Shown: positions 9,181 to 18,875, numbered from the stretch's first letter. The stretch is 64,000 nucleotides of DNA from Mycetocola_A sp015752285 (GCF_015752285.1 NZ_JADOUY010000003.1:186001-250000), one strand, 5' to 3'. Notes: generated by a model not told the origin, from the letters alone. A program made the numbers and translations.

Positions 9181-9723
9181 ATGACCGAGACATCCTCTGC
9201 AGCCGGCCTGACGGCATCCGCATTTCTCGCAACGAGCCTCGACGGGTTCATCGCCAGGCCAGACGGTGGCCTCGACTGGCTGGTGGGTCGGGGGGAGGCG
9301 CTGGGTGACACCGGCTATGACGATTTCTTCGCTGCCGTCGACTCGATGGTGCTCGGGCGGGGCACCTACGACATCGTTCGCGAATTCGAGGAGTATCCGT
9401 ACGCGGGCAAACGCATCCTGCTGCTCAGCACGACTCTCGAGAGCATCGACTGGCCTGATGCCACTCTCCACCGGTCGGTCGACGATGCGCTCGAGACGCT
9501 CGCCCGCGAGAAACGGCGGCATGTCTATGTGGATGGCGGAACGGTGGTGCAGCAGTTCATTCGCGCCGGGCTGCTCGACGACCTGACCGTGAGTGTCGCG
9601 CCTGTGCTCATCGGAGCTGGCATCCCGCTGTTCGGGGGGCTCGACCGCGACGTGCCGCTGACCCTCACCGGCACCCGTGACCTGGGTGCCGGGTTCACGC
9701 AATCGACGTACTCGCTGCGCTGA
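9181..9723 (+). CDS. dihydrofolate reductase family protein (RibD C-terminal domain)
   Basis: 180 residues. It starts with the family signature ATSLDGFIARPDGGLDWL, followed by VLGRGTYD and the C-terminal VYVDGGTVVQQFIRAGLLDDLTVS-type segment that forms the NADPH site in the RibD/DHFR-like reductase superfamily. Many such proteins are of unknown physiological substrate (pterin, riboflavin precursor or other). TAGCGT at 9169-9174 lies 6 nt before the ATG, suggesting a leaderless message. It converges with the drug exporter gene; only 26 bases separate the two stops. Confidence 0.9.
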   Translation: MTETSSAAGLTASAFLATSLDGFIARPDGGLDWLVGRGEALGDTGYDDFFAAVDSMVLGRGTYDIVREFEEYPYAGKRILLLSTTLESIDWPDATLHRSVDDALETLAREKRRHVYVDGGTVVQQFIRAGLLDDLTVSVAPVLIGAGIPLFGGLDRDVPLTLTGTRDLGAGFTQSTYSLR

Positions 9724-9749
9724 CGCGGGGCGGGGCGCCGCGCCGCGGA

Positions 9750-11264
9750 TCAGTGCCCGACCGGCATGCCCTCCGGGAGATCGGCGGGCTTGCGCACGAA
9801 GAACGACCCGACGACGGCAAGCAGCGAGATGATCGCGCCGGCCAGGAACGCCGAGTGCACGCCCCCGGCGACCGCAGAGACGTTCGACTCACCGGCGGAT
9901 GCCAGTGTCGCGCTCGTCGACGCCATGATCGTCACGAACAAAGCGGTCCCGGCAGCACCGGCGACCTGCTGAACGGTTCCGACGGTGGCCGAAGCATGCG
10001 AGTACAGGTGCGGCCGCACCGACCCGAGGGCGGAGGTGAACAGCGGGGTGAAGAGCAGCGCCAGTCCGAGACTGAGCACGAGGTGCGCGCCCAGCAGGAA
10101 CATCGGCGACGTCGACTCGTTCACCATCGTGAGCGTCCACAGTGCAGCGCTGACGATCATCGACCCGGGCACCAGGAGAGGCATCGGACCGAATCGGTCG
10201 TAGAGTCGCCCGACGAACGGCGCGAGCAGTCCCATCAGCAGCCCACCGGGCAGCAACAGCAGACCCGTCTGGAGCGGCTCGAGCAGCAGCACCTGCTGCA
10301 TGTAGATCGGCAGCAGGATGATCGTGCCGAACAACGCGGCCATACTCACCACCATGACGAGGATCGAGACGCTGAAGTTCGCCGAACGGAACGTGCGCAG
10401 ATCGAGAAGCGCCCGGTCCGTGCGCTGCAGCATCAGCTGCCGCCAGATGAAGGAGCCCAGGCCGATCACGCCGACGCCGAGAGCGATCCACATCGGCATC
10501 GCCGCTACGGCCTGCTCGGCGGCGTTCGCATCTGCTGCACCGTGCTCACCGATCCGGCTCAGCCCATAGATCAGCCCACCGAAGCCGAAGGCGGAGAGGA
10601 TCACCGAGAGCACGTCGAGTGGCACCCTCTCCGGCTCAGTGACGTTTTCCACGCGGCGGTAGCCGATGTACAGCATGGTCAGCGCGATGGGCAGAACCAG
10701 CCAGAACATCCAGCGCCAGGTCAGCGTGTCGAGGATGATGCCCGAGATCGTCGGCCCGATCGCCGGAGCGACCGAGATCACGATGGACACGTTGCCCATG
10801 GTCTTGCCACGCTGCGCCACCGGTACGAGCGTCATGATCGTCGTCATCAGCAGCGGGAGCATCACGGCGGTTCCGGTGGCCTGGATCACACGCGCGCCGA
10901 GCAAGACCTCGAACCCGGGCGAGACGGCGGCGAGCAGGGTGCCGGTCGAGAACAGGCTCATCGCCGTGATGAAGATCGGGCGGGTGTTGAAACGTTGCAG
11001 CAGGAAGCCGGTGATCGGGATCACGATGGCCATCGTAAGCATGAACGCGGTGGTCAACCATTGGGCTGCGCGTGCGTCGATGTCGAGGTCGAGCATGAGC
11101 TCGCGCAGAGCGACACCCATGATCGTCTCGTTGAGGATGACGACAAAGCTGGCCGAGAGCAGCAGCCAGATCACTCGTTTGTTGCGGGCAGTGTGATCAG
11201 GGGAGGTCGGGCGGGTGTCTGCCGATGCCGCGCTCTGAGCGAGGTCGAGTGTGGGGTCGTTCAC
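9750..11264 (-). CDS. DHA2-family MFS drug/proton antiporter
   Basis: 504 residues, about 14 membrane segments. Motif C of antiporters is visible (PAIGPTISGIILDTLTWRW), and the N-terminal half has the EmrB/QacA-type layout (VVILNETIMGVALRELMLDLDIDARAAQWLTTAFMLT). It exports hydrophobic drugs or metabolites using the proton gradient from the cytoplasmic membrane. The start is GTG 11264 (product begins MNDPTLDLAQ after initiation); no strong Shine-Dalgarno is seen. No TetR/MarR regulator gene lies next to it, which is unusual for this type of exporter; the 241 bases upstream hold no gene I can support. Confidence 0.92.
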   Translation of the reverse strand: MNDPTLDLAQSAASADTRPTSPDHTARNKRVIWLLLSASFVVILNETIMGVALRELMLDLDIDARAAQWLTTAFMLTMAIVIPITGFLLQRFNTRPIFITAMSLFSTGTLLAAVSPGFEVLLGARVIQATGTAVMLPLLMTTIMTLVPVAQRGKTMGNVSIVISVAPAIGPTISGIILDTLTWRWMFWLVLPIALTMLYIGYRRVENVTEPERVPLDVLSVILSAFGFGGLIYGLSRIGEHGAADANAAEQAVAAMPMWIALGVGVIGLGSFIWRQLMLQRTDRALLDLRTFRSANFSVSILVMVVSMAALFGTIILLPIYMQQVLLLEPLQTGLLLLPGGLLMGLLAPFVGRLYDRFGPMPLLVPGSMIVSAALWTLTMVNESTSPMFLLGAHLVLSLGLALLFTPLFTSALGSVRPHLYSHASATVGTVQQVAGAAGTALFVTIMASTSATLASAGESNVSAVAGGVHSAFLAGAIISLLAVVGSFFVRKPADLPEGMPVGH

Positions 11265-11505
11265 AGGGAATCCAATTGGTCATGTCCGGGCGGAAGCCCG
11301 ATGGCAGAAAGGTCCGACGGACGCGAGGGCCGGAACCGGACGAGCGGGCCGAACATTCCGCTCTGTGAGCGGGCGAACGGCGATAGCTAGGGAAACGGGC
11401 AGCACGTGCCGCGTATTCCGGATGAACGCAGAAGATCGCAGGTCAGTAGGACATGACCCCACGGTAACGGATGCCGCGGACGCGGCGCACGCTGATTCTC
11501 GAGAT

Positions 11506-12378
11506 TCAGTTGCCGATCTCGACGAGCACGCGGGGCAGTTCGTCGAGCAGTTCGCTCGCGAGAAAGCCGAGCGGACCGACGGGCACTGCCAGCCGGTCGC
11601 CGGCGGCCGCGTGCGCGTGGGTGGCCCAGACGGCCGCCTGCTCTGGTGAAGCACCGCGAGCGCACAGCCCGGCGATGGCTCCGGCGAGCACGTCACCGCT
11701 CCCGGATGTGGCGAGTCCGCCGCCACCCGTCCCGGTGCGCCAGATCCGTCCGTCCGGAGAGGCGATCACGTCGTAGCAGGTGACCACGGCCTGGAACGTG
11801 CCGGCGATCTCGCCGATGTCGTCGGCGAGGTCGCCGATGTCTCGTCCGAGCAGGAGGGCGGCTTCCTCCTTGTTCGGAGTGAGCACGAGCCGCCCACCGA
11901 ATGCCTCGACGAGACCGGTGACCTGTGGCGCGACGCCGAGAGCGAAGGCATCCAGAACCACCACCGATTCCTGGCCGATCAGATCGAGGAGTTCGGTCAG
12001 CATCCGGGCGGCTTCGTCGGCGTCGTCGAGCCCCGGTCCGACCAGGACCGCGTCGGCGTCAGACAGGTCCTTCGACGCGGCGCGCACGCCGGCGCCGGCC
12101 ACGTGGGCATCCGCAGTCTCTTCGAGAGGAACGACCCCGCTCTCGGGCACAGCCACAGCGACGGCTGTGGCGACGGAGGCGCCAACGGCGAGGGTCAACC
12201 GCCCGGCCCCGACCCTCAGGGCGGCCAGACCAGAGAGCATCGCGGCACCGGGAGAGCGCAGGGCGCCACCGACGACGAGCACCTGCCCGCGTCCGTACTT
12301 CGAGTCCCCGGCTTCAGGCAGTGGCCAGTCGCGCAACAGGTGAGGCGTGACGAAGGTGGCGTCAGCGTGGCTGGGCAT
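11506..12378 (-). CDS. nnrD: ADP-dependent NAD(P)H-hydrate dehydratase
   Basis: 290 residues of the YjeF C-terminal/ribokinase-like fold. Diagnostic segments are GRGQVLVVGGALRSPGAAML near the start, LTPNKEEAALLLGR, and GSGDVLAGAIAGLCARG (the anion hole/nucleotide-binding GSGDxL motif). It repairs damaged NADHX/NADPHX to NADH/NADPH at the expense of ADP. The epimerase half (NnrE) is absent from this protein and the window. Start ATG 12378 has AGGAG 6 nt upstream. Its first 17 bases overlap the end of the phosphatase gene, so the two are probably co-transcribed and translationally linked. Confidence 0.93.
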   Translation of the reverse strand: MPSHADATFVTPHLLRDWPLPEAGDSKYGRGQVLVVGGALRSPGAAMLSGLAALRVGAGRLTLAVGASVATAVAVAVPESGVVPLEETADAHVAGAGVRAASKDLSDADAVLVGPGLDDADEAARMLTELLDLIGQESVVVLDAFALGVAPQVTGLVEAFGGRLVLTPNKEEAALLLGRDIGDLADDIGEIAGTFQAVVTCYDVIASPDGRIWRTGTGGGGLATSGSGDVLAGAIAGLCARGASPEQAAVWATHAHAAAGDRLAVPVGPLGFLASELLDELPRVLVEIGN

Positions 12379-13102
12379 CGGTGTCTCCTGCGTGTTCGGT
12401 GACGGGGGCGCCGAGCGCCTCCAGGTGGTCGTCAGAGGCGAAAGTGTCGAGGGTCCAGAACTGTTCACCGTCACGGCGGGTCAGCCGTGTGATCGACGCA
12501 TTCGACACGGTGTGCGCGGCCGCGAAGTCGAGCAGTTCCTTTTCGGACCAGCCCAGGCAGATGTAGAGGAAGACGAGCACGATCGCGTCGTGCGCCGTGA
12601 CGAGGACCGGGCCGGAGGCATCCGTACTCTCGAGATCACGCAGGAATGACCTGATCCGCAGTGCGACGTCTGTCCACGCTTCCCCGCCAGGCGGCCGGTA
12701 GTAGAACTTGCCGAGCCAGCGCCGGCGCGCGGCCTCGTCGGGGAACCGGCGGTCGACACCGATCGAGGTGAGCGTGTCGAGGATACCGAGTTCGCGATCA
12801 CGAAGACGCTCGTCGACGAAGAACGGCCGCTCCGAGTTTCCGGCGGCAAGAGCGACCGTGAGGGTCTGCCGTGCACGGAGGTACGGCGAGCTCCAGATCG
12901 TCGACGGCGCTGATCCGGTCGAGTCGCCGGTCAGCCAGGCACCCAGGGCTTCGGCCTGTCGCACGCCGTCGTCAGAGAGCGGGACGTCGGCGTCGCGATG
13001 CTGCACCGGGATCACGTCGAGTCCGTCCCGTTGCGCGTTCGTCGCGAGCACATTCGCCGTCGATTCGCCGTGCCGTACCAGCCAGAGTTCCGTCGTGGTC
13101 AT
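12362..13102 (-). CDS. histidine phosphatase family protein (phosphoglycerate mutase-like)
   Basis: 246 residues. The N terminus LWLVRHGEST carries the phospho-accepting His11 in the RHG motif; the C-terminal VTAHDAIVLVF holds the second catalytic His. A central RARQTLTVAL completes the phosphate pocket. Substrate unknown; members dephosphorylate sugars, phosphoglycerate or cofactors. The ATG is preceded by TAGCCT (13109-13114) at exactly 6 nt, indicating a leaderless transcript that continues into nnrD. Pairing with the NAD(P)HX repair enzyme may be incidental. Confidence 0.9.
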   Translation of the reverse strand: MTTTELWLVRHGESTANVLATNAQRDGLDVIPVQHRDADVPLSDDGVRQAEALGAWLTGDSTGSAPSTIWSSPYLRARQTLTVALAAGNSERPFFVDERLRDRELGILDTLTSIGVDRRFPDEAARRRWLGKFYYRPPGGEAWTDVALRIRSFLRDLESTDASGPVLVTAHDAIVLVFLYICLGWSEKELLDFAAAHTVSNASITRLTRRDGEQFWTLDTFASDDHLEALGAPVTEHAGDTDAQPR

Positions 13103-13280
13103 GGCCCAAGGCTAAACGACGGCGCTCGCCGAAGCACCGGTTCCTGCAGGGCTTGATTTCCGACCACGTGACCCTGCATCGCACCTCGAATGACCGGACG
13201 ATCGGATGCCGTCGACGCGGAAGCGCGTCACATCGGCGTCGCGCGCGGCCGATGTCGGCGGGCAGGGTTAGCGTGAACAC

Positions 13281-14522
13281 ATGAGAATCCTGCACACCTC
13301 CGACTGGCACATCGGTCGCACGTTCCATGGTCACTCGACCATCGCGAACCTGCGCACCGTGCTCGCCGAGCTGGCGGTCGTGGTGCGGGAGCGCGAGGTC
13401 GACGTCGTGGTCGTATCCGGCGATATCTTCGACTCGGCGGCGCCGGCCGCCGAGGCCTACACGACGCTGGAATCGGCGGTCGTCGCCCTGCGTGCGGCCG
13501 GTGCAACCGTCATCCTCACGAGCGGCAACCACGATTCGGCCACCCGGCTCGGCTTCATGTCGCGATTCTCCGAACGTGCCGGAGTCCACGTGGTCACCCG
13601 GCAGGACCAGCACGACCAGCCGGTCACCATCGACGACGAGTATGGGCCGGTGCATTTCTACGGCATCCCTTACCTCGAGCCGTCCCTCATCCGGCACCAC
13701 TACCCCGATGAGACCCTGCGCACCCACGAGCAGGTCCTCGGTTTCGTGATGGATCGTATTCGTGCCGACCTCGCTGCACGTGGTGGGCGTTCGATGGTGT
13801 TGTCGCACTGTTTCGCCGTCAACGTGGCCCCGACCGAAGCCGCGCCGGTCTCGGAGGCGAGCGATGTCGAACGCGACATCACCGCCGGCGGCATCGATTA
13901 CGTGCCTCTCTCGGTGTTCGATGGACCCGACTATGTGGCGCTCGGGCACATTCACGGCCGGTCGACGCTCAGCGAACGGGTCCGTTACTCCGGCGCCCCC
14001 CTGCACTACTCCTTCTCCGAAGCCGCGAAACCGCGCGGCGGCTGGATCATCGATTTCGACGCGGCCGGCCTGTCCACCGTCGAGTGGTTCGACCTTTCGG
14101 TTCCGCGAACGCTCACGGTCGTGACGGGGTCCATCGACGAGATCCTCGCTGACCCGGAGCTCGACGGAGACGAAGGGTCCTGGCTGTCCGTTCTCCTCAC
14201 CGACACCGTCCGACCACTCGACGGCATGCGGCGGCTGCAGGCGCGGTTCCCCTTCTGTGTGACACTCGAGCACCGGCCGACGATCACGGCAGGCGAGTCC
14301 GCAGCGACGTACGCCAGCCGGGTTCACGGGCAGACCGACCTCGAGATCGTCTCCGGGTTCCTGGAGCACGTGCGCAACGGCGTCGGACCAGACGACGACG
14401 AACGGTCGATCCTCACCGACGTGCTGACCGTCGTCGAACGCGGTGAGAACGAGAACGATGACGTCCACGAGGTCGAGGTCGAGGTCGCGTCTGAACGTCC
14501 TCGCGCGAAGGTCGACGCATGA
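13281..14522 (+). CDS. sbcD: exonuclease SbcCD subunit D (Mre11-like)
   Basis: 413 residues. Calcineurin-like phosphoesterase motifs in order: HTSDWHIGR (Asp8, His10), VSGDIFDSA, TSGNHDSATR, VLSHCF and ALGHIHG, which bind two Mn ions. With SbcC it forms an ATP-dependent nuclease that cleaves hairpins and protein-blocked DNA ends and degrades double-stranded DNA. TAGCGT at 13269-13274 sits 6 nt before the ATG (leaderless type). Its stop overlaps the sbcC start by 4 nt (ATGA), so the partners are translationally coupled. Confidence 0.97.
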   Translation: MRILHTSDWHIGRTFHGHSTIANLRTVLAELAVVVREREVDVVVVSGDIFDSAAPAAEAYTTLESAVVALRAAGATVILTSGNHDSATRLGFMSRFSERAGVHVVTRQDQHDQPVTIDDEYGPVHFYGIPYLEPSLIRHHYPDETLRTHEQVLGFVMDRIRADLAARGGRSMVLSHCFAVNVAPTEAAPVSEASDVERDITAGGIDYVPLSVFDGPDYVALGHIHGRSTLSERVRYSGAPLHYSFSEAAKPRGGWIIDFDAAGLSTVEWFDLSVPRTLTVVTGSIDEILADPELDGDEGSWLSVLLTDTVRPLDGMRRLQARFPFCVTLEHRPTITAGESAATYASRVHGQTDLEIVSGFLEHVRNGVGPDDDERSILTDVLTVVERGENENDDVHEVEVEVASERPRAKVDA

Positions 14523-17494
14523 AGATCCAACGGCTGGCCGTCGCCGGCTTCGGGCCATACAAAGAAGAACAGCTCGTCGACTTCGAAACCTTCGATGACG
14601 ACGGCATCTTCCTCATCACCGGCAAGACCGGAGCGGGCAAGTCGAGCCTGCTCGACGCGATCTGCTTCGCGCTCTACGGCAGCGTCCCCCGCTACGACGG
14701 AACCCAGCCGAAACTCCGCAGCCACTACTGCGAACCGGGCGACCCGACGGTCGTCGACCTCGAGTTCCGCGTGCACGACGTCTCGTACCGGGTGCGCCGT
14801 ACCCCGGAATACGAGCGGCCGAAAGCTCGCGGTTCGGGCACCACCGTGCAGAAGACCACTGCCGAACTGTTCGTCCTGCGTGACGGCGACTGGCAGGGCA
14901 TTGCGGCAAGGCCCGTCGACGTGGCGCGTGAGCTCGACACGATCCTCGGGCTGACCAAAGACCAGTTCCTCCAGGTGATCCTGCTCGCCCAGAACCGGTT
15001 CCAGGAATTCCTCCTCGCCCGTAACGATGATCGGCAGGCCGTTCTCCGCACCCTGTTCGGAACGCGGCGCTTCGAACAGGTCGAACTCGAGCTGATCGAG
15101 CGACGCAAGACCCTCGGCGCCACCCTCGACTCCACAGCGGGCAGCCTCCGCGCCTCGGCCGAACTCGCGGCTGCTCTCGCGCAGCGGGCAGTGCCAGACG
15201 AACCCGACCTCGGCTGGTTCGACTCGGCGCTCGCTGAGCTCACCGCGAGCCAGGAGACGGCGGCACAGGCGGCGACGGTCGCAGACGCCGAGTTCACCGC
15301 AGCGGACGCCGAGCATCGCCGCCTGCAGGACGCTCGTCATCTCCAGCTCCGCCGCGACAGCGCGCGCGCACTCCTCGACACCTTCGGTGCGCAAACCGCA
15401 GCCATCGATGCCGACCGTGTTGTGCTGGCTCACGCGACCCGGGCGGCATCCGTGTGGGCTCATGTCGCCGGTCTGCGTCGCGCCGAAGCAGCGTGGGACG
15501 CGGCCGTCGCCAGCGAGACGATCTTCCGCGAACGGTACAGCGCCAGCATGTATTCCGACGTGCTCCCCGGCGATACCGTGCACGAAGCCGACGAGCTCGA
15601 GGCGGTGGTCGACGACCTCACCCGCCGACTCGGCACGCTCGAGCAGGCTCGCGATGAAGAGTCGGCGCTCCCTCAGCTTCGGCACGGGGTCGAACGGCTC
15701 GAGCACGAACTCGACGCCAGACGATCGGCCGTCGACGAAGCCGAACGGCTGATCGCCACCCTGCCGAATGAGCTCGACGAGGTCGCCGAGGCCCTCAGCG
15801 CCGCCCGGGTGAGTGCAGCCGGTGTTGCTGAGGCAAAGGAACGGGTATCGCGACTCGACGTCGCCCGCACGGCAGCGAAACGCGCTGTGACACTCGACCG
15901 CCGACTGATCGAGGCCCGGTTCGCCGAGAAAGACGCCAGCGCGGCCCTGATGTCCGCGACCGCGCACCAGGACGAGCTGTTCGCCCGACGTCTCAGCGGG
16001 TACGCGGCCGAACTCGCGACCGAACTCACCGACGGATCACCCTGTTCCGTGTGCGGTTCGCGCGATCATCCCCACCCCGCCGATCGCGACAGCGCCCCGG
16101 TCACCGAGCTCGACATCGGGGCGGCCAGGGCGGATGTTGCCGCACGCCGGTCCGACCTCGACGCGGCATCCGCCGTCGCCAACTCACTCGTCTCCGACCT
16201 TGCCGAGGCGAAGGCGACGGCGGGCAACCGGTCGATCGATGAGATCGAGGCCGAGCTCATCGATGCGACGACCGCACAGCTCGACATCCTCGCCGCCGCC
16301 GATGTCGTCGCCGACTGCGAACAGACCCAGGCCGAGCTGCGCACCGCCCTCGACAACGCTGCTCCGCTGCTCGCCCGACTCCGGTCCGACCTGGCGACGA
16401 CAGCAGAACACCTCGCGTCTGCGCGGAGCGCCCTCACTGCCGCCACCGACCGGGTCGATGCGGCACGGGCCGGCTTCTCCTCGGTCGGCGAACGGATGTC
16501 GCTCCTGCAGGGCCGGCTTGACGCAGCCAAGGCGCTCATCGCTTCGACCGCCGAAACCGCCGTGCGGGAGGCTGCTGTCGCCGGAGCCCGCGACGTGCTC
16601 GCCGCGCAGCTCAGCGATAACGGTTTCGACAGCGAGGATGCGGTCGAGCGATCCCGACGCTCGAGCGCCGAGATCGCCGCGCTCGACGGTCGCATCCGGG
16701 AGTTCGACCAGTCGGTGAGCACAGCGCGCGCCACCCTCGCCGAGCCGGAACTCACCGGCCTTCCGGTCGAACCCGTCGACCCGGCGCCCGCCGCCGAGCG
16801 CCGTGCCGAGGCCAGCGCTGCCCGTGACGCTGCTTTGCAGGTGGCCGGGTTACTCGCCGACCGGGTGACGCAATTGGACACGATCGTGACGCGCGTTCAT
16901 GCCGACCAGGATGCATCCGCTCGTCTGCGTGCCGAGTTCGACCGGCTGCGCGCCCTGGCCGGTGCTGTGCAGGGCAACGAGCCCAACACCAAGCGGATGC
17001 GCCTGGAGACGTATGTGCTTGCGGCCCAGCTCGAAGAAATCGTCGCAGCGGCGAACACCCGGCTGCGCACCATGACCGGTGGCCGGTACACGCTGCAACA
17101 CGACGATTCTGTGCAGTACCGCAACACCCGGTCCGGGCTCGGACTCGCGATCCTCGACGGGCACACCGGTCGGGCTCGCGCCACCCATTCGCTGTCGGGT
17201 GGTGAGACTTTTCTCGCATCCCTCGCGCTCGCCCTCGGACTCGCCGAGGTCGTCACCAACCAGGCCGGTGGAATCACCCTCGACACGCTCTTCATCGACG
17301 AGGGCTTCGGCTCGCTCGACGGCGACACGCTCGAGATCGCCATGTCGACCCTCGACAGCCTGCGTTCCGGCGGGCGCACCATCGGTCTGATCAGCCACGT
17401 CGATGCCATGAAGGAGCAGATCCCGGCGAAGCTGCGCATCACGGTGACCGATTCCGGCCCCAGTCGCATCGACACCAGTCTCGAACTGGTCTGA
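14519..17494 (+). CDS. sbcC: exonuclease SbcCD subunit C (Rad50-like SMC ATPase)
   Basis: 991 residues. N-terminal Walker A GKTGAGKSS (Lys41); long Ala/Glu/Arg-rich coiled coils; a zinc hook CxxC in the middle (Cys509 and Cys512, CSVCGSRDHPHP); C-terminal signature LSGGETFLASLAL and Walker B LDTLFIDEGFGSLD. It is the ATPase arm of the SbcCD nuclease: two molecules dimerise through the zinc hook and open or close the SbcD active site on DNA ends. Length is normal for the actinobacterial family. It follows sbcD with a 4-nt overlap and ends an evident two-gene operon. Confidence 0.97.
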   Translation: MKIQRLAVAGFGPYKEEQLVDFETFDDDGIFLITGKTGAGKSSLLDAICFALYGSVPRYDGTQPKLRSHYCEPGDPTVVDLEFRVHDVSYRVRRTPEYERPKARGSGTTVQKTTAELFVLRDGDWQGIAARPVDVARELDTILGLTKDQFLQVILLAQNRFQEFLLARNDDRQAVLRTLFGTRRFEQVELELIERRKTLGATLDSTAGSLRASAELAAALAQRAVPDEPDLGWFDSALAELTASQETAAQAATVADAEFTAADAEHRRLQDARHLQLRRDSARALLDTFGAQTAAIDADRVVLAHATRAASVWAHVAGLRRAEAAWDAAVASETIFRERYSASMYSDVLPGDTVHEADELEAVVDDLTRRLGTLEQARDEESALPQLRHGVERLEHELDARRSAVDEAERLIATLPNELDEVAEALSAARVSAAGVAEAKERVSRLDVARTAAKRAVTLDRRLIEARFAEKDASAALMSATAHQDELFARRLSGYAAELATELTDGSPCSVCGSRDHPHPADRDSAPVTELDIGAARADVAARRSDLDAASAVANSLVSDLAEAKATAGNRSIDEIEAELIDATTAQLDILAAADVVADCEQTQAELRTALDNAAPLLARLRSDLATTAEHLASARSALTAATDRVDAARAGFSSVGERMSLLQGRLDAAKALIASTAETAVREAAVAGARDVLAAQLSDNGFDSEDAVERSRRSSAEIAALDGRIREFDQSVSTARATLAEPELTGLPVEPVDPAPAAERRAEASAARDAALQVAGLLADRVTQLDTIVTRVHADQDASARLRAEFDRLRALAGAVQGNEPNTKRMRLETYVLAAQLEEIVAAANTRLRTMTGGRYTLQHDDSVQYRNTRSGLGLAILDGHTGRARATHSLSGGETFLASLALALGLAEVVTNQAGGITLDTLFIDEGFGSLDGDTLEIAMSTLDSLRSGGRTIGLISHVDAMKEQIPAKLRITVTDSGPSRIDTSLELV

Positions 17495-17586
17495 CGCCGA
17501 ACGCCTTCGGTTGAGCGAGGGTCGTCGCCGGAATCTCAGGGGGATCCCCGATTGTGGCGGCGTGGCCCCGATGCCAGTCTGGTGCC

Positions 17587-17769
17587 ATGAAACTCATCCG
17601 ACCCCGGCGCGGCCGGGTCTTTGCGGGCGTCTGCCTCGCCGTCGCCAACCGATTCGGCTGGTCCCCGACTCTCGTGCGGGTGCTCACCGTGCTCAGCATC
17701 ATCCTGCCGGGGCCACAGGTCATCGTCTATGTCGTGTTGTGGATTCTGATCCCCGGCGAGAAGGACTGA
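17587..17769 (+). CDS. PspC-domain membrane protein (60 aa)
   Basis: A minimal PspC domain: MKLIRPRRGRVFAGVCLAVA, then a hydrophobic segment (VLTVLSIILPGPQVIVYVVLWILI) and the terminal P-G-E-K-D typical of the family. It is a single-pass inner-membrane protein of the phage-shock/envelope-stress type. ATG 17587 is chosen over an upstream ATG because the family starts here; CAGTCT (17575-17580) stands 6 nt before it. No other psp gene is nearby. Confidence 0.85.
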   Translation: MKLIRPRRGRVFAGVCLAVANRFGWSPTLVRVLTVLSIILPGPQVIVYVVLWILIPGEKD

Positions 17770-17779
17770 CGGCAGCGCG

Positions 17780-18259
17780 TCACTGCCCGTCGAGCCGCGC
17801 GGCGACCTCGGGCGGGAAGCCGCCGGTGGCGATCGGACACCAGCGGGTGGGCGTGATCCGGATCAGCGACTTGTCCTGAACGGCCATGGCCGTACGGTAC
17901 TCGTCCCAGTCCGGATGTTCACCCGCGATGCACCGGAAGTACTCGACGAGCCCGTCAGCCGCCTCAGGCATGTGCAGCACCTCGGCATCGCCATCGATCT
18001 GAACCCACGGTCCGTCCCACTCATCGGAGAAGACCACGACCGAGGTGCGCTCGTCCCGAGCGGCGTTGCGGCTCTTGCTGCGCGCCGGGTAGGTAGAGAT
18101 GACGATCCGGCCGTCGGCGTCGACACCGCCGGTGACCGGGGACATCTGCGGACGACCGTCCGCGCGCGTGGTGGCGAGGAGCATCCGGTGGCGGGGGCGA
18201 ATGAAGTCGAGAACCTCACTGCGGTCGACTGGGGTTGCTGTCGCGATCGTTCGAGCCAT
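17780..18259 (-). CDS. PPOX-class flavin/F420-dependent oxidoreductase
   Basis: 159 residues of the split-barrel pyridoxamine-5'-phosphate-oxidase-like fold: HRMLLATTRADGRPQMSPV at the N terminus, a middle STYPARSKSRNAARD (cofactor phosphate contacts) and a C-terminal RITPTRW. Actinobacterial members of this class (TIGR03618-like) use F420 or FMN to reduce small molecules; the substrate is unknown. TATGGT (18266-18271) lies exactly 6 nt before the ATG. A perfect 18-bp hairpin separates it from the next gene on the same strand. Confidence 0.88.
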   Translation of the reverse strand: MARTIATATPVDRSEVLDFIRPRHRMLLATTRADGRPQMSPVTGGVDADGRIVISTYPARSKSRNAARDERTSVVVFSDEWDGPWVQIDGDAEVLHMPEAADGLVEYFRCIAGEHPDWDEYRTAMAVQDKSLIRITPTRWCPIATGGFPPEVAARLDGQ

Positions 18260-18280
18260 ACTCCGACCATACCCGTGAAC

Positions 18281-18321
18281 GACGAAACGTCCCGGAGAAC
18301 CAGTCTCCGGGACGTTTCGTC
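18281..18321. terminator. strong intrinsic-type hairpin
   Basis: An 18-bp perfect inverted repeat, GACGAAACGTCCCGGAGA and its complement, with a 5-nt loop (ACCAG). It follows the stop of the Ala-rich minus-strand gene (18331-18810) and precedes the PPOX gene's promoter on the same strand. Because it lacks a clear T-run it may act as a processing or Rho-independent-like stop typical of high-GC actinobacteria. Confidence 0.8.
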
Positions 18322-18330
18322 AGATGGTGC

Positions 18331-18810
18331 CTAGCGTCGAGCGATCTTGATGATGAGGCCGATCACGGCGACAACCGCGACGACCGCGACGGCGATGACC
18401 GTGCCGGGGCGCTCCTCGTACTTGTGCTGCAGGTCGGCGACGGCAGCGCTTGTTGCGTCACGCGCTGCTTCGACGGCGTCCTTGGAGGCTGCTGTGGCCT
18501 TCTCGGCAACCTCTGCAGCCTTGTCGGCGAGGTCGCGGGCAACGTCGGAAGCGTCGCGGGTGGCGTCCTCGAGCGTTGCGGTCGCGTCAGTGAGGTGCGA
18601 GGCCAGGTCGGAGTGGGTCTCGGCGGCCGCATCCTTGACGTCCGCGGCCTTCTCGGCCAGAGGAGCGGCGGCGTCTGCTCCGGAATCGATGGCGTCGTGC
18701 GCGGCGTCCTTCAGGCCCTCCGGAGCGTCGGGGGCGGTGTCCACGGCGTCATGCGCGTCGCTCGCGGCGGCGTCGATGTTCTCGTCGGGCCGTTCGTTGG
18801 AATCAGTCAT
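18331..18810 (-). CDS. Ala-rich amphipathic-helix protein with C-terminal membrane anchor (LEA/apolipoprotein-like)
   Basis: 159 residues. Residues ~30-130 are made of Ala/Asp/Lys/Glu repeats without Pro or Gly (for example ADKAAEVAEKATAASKDAVE), predicted as long amphipathic helices like those of LEA or apolipophorin-type proteins. A hydrophobic stretch near the C terminus (VIAVAVVAVVAVIGLIIKIA) ends in RR and should anchor it in the membrane. Shine-Dalgarno GGGAG lies 6 nt before the ATG; a TAAGCT hexamer further upstream may be the promoter. Together with the next small membrane protein it suggests a stress or envelope role, but this is inference. Confidence 0.75.
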   Translation of the reverse strand: MTDSNERPDENIDAAASDAHDAVDTAPDAPEGLKDAAHDAIDSGADAAAPLAEKAADVKDAAAETHSDLASHLTDATATLEDATRDASDVARDLADKAAEVAEKATAASKDAVEAARDATSAAVADLQHKYEERPGTVIAVAVVAVVAVIGLIIKIARR

Positions 18811-18875
18811 CGTGTTCTCCCAGGTGTGTGGTGGCCGTGATCAGACGGCAAGCTTATGCGCAGTTTTCGGCAGGG

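Noticed and set aside
9753..11390. 545-codon plus-strand frame opposite the DHA2 exporter
   Set aside because: Arg/His/Gly/Glu-rich antisense shadow of a 14-segment transporter with no domain.
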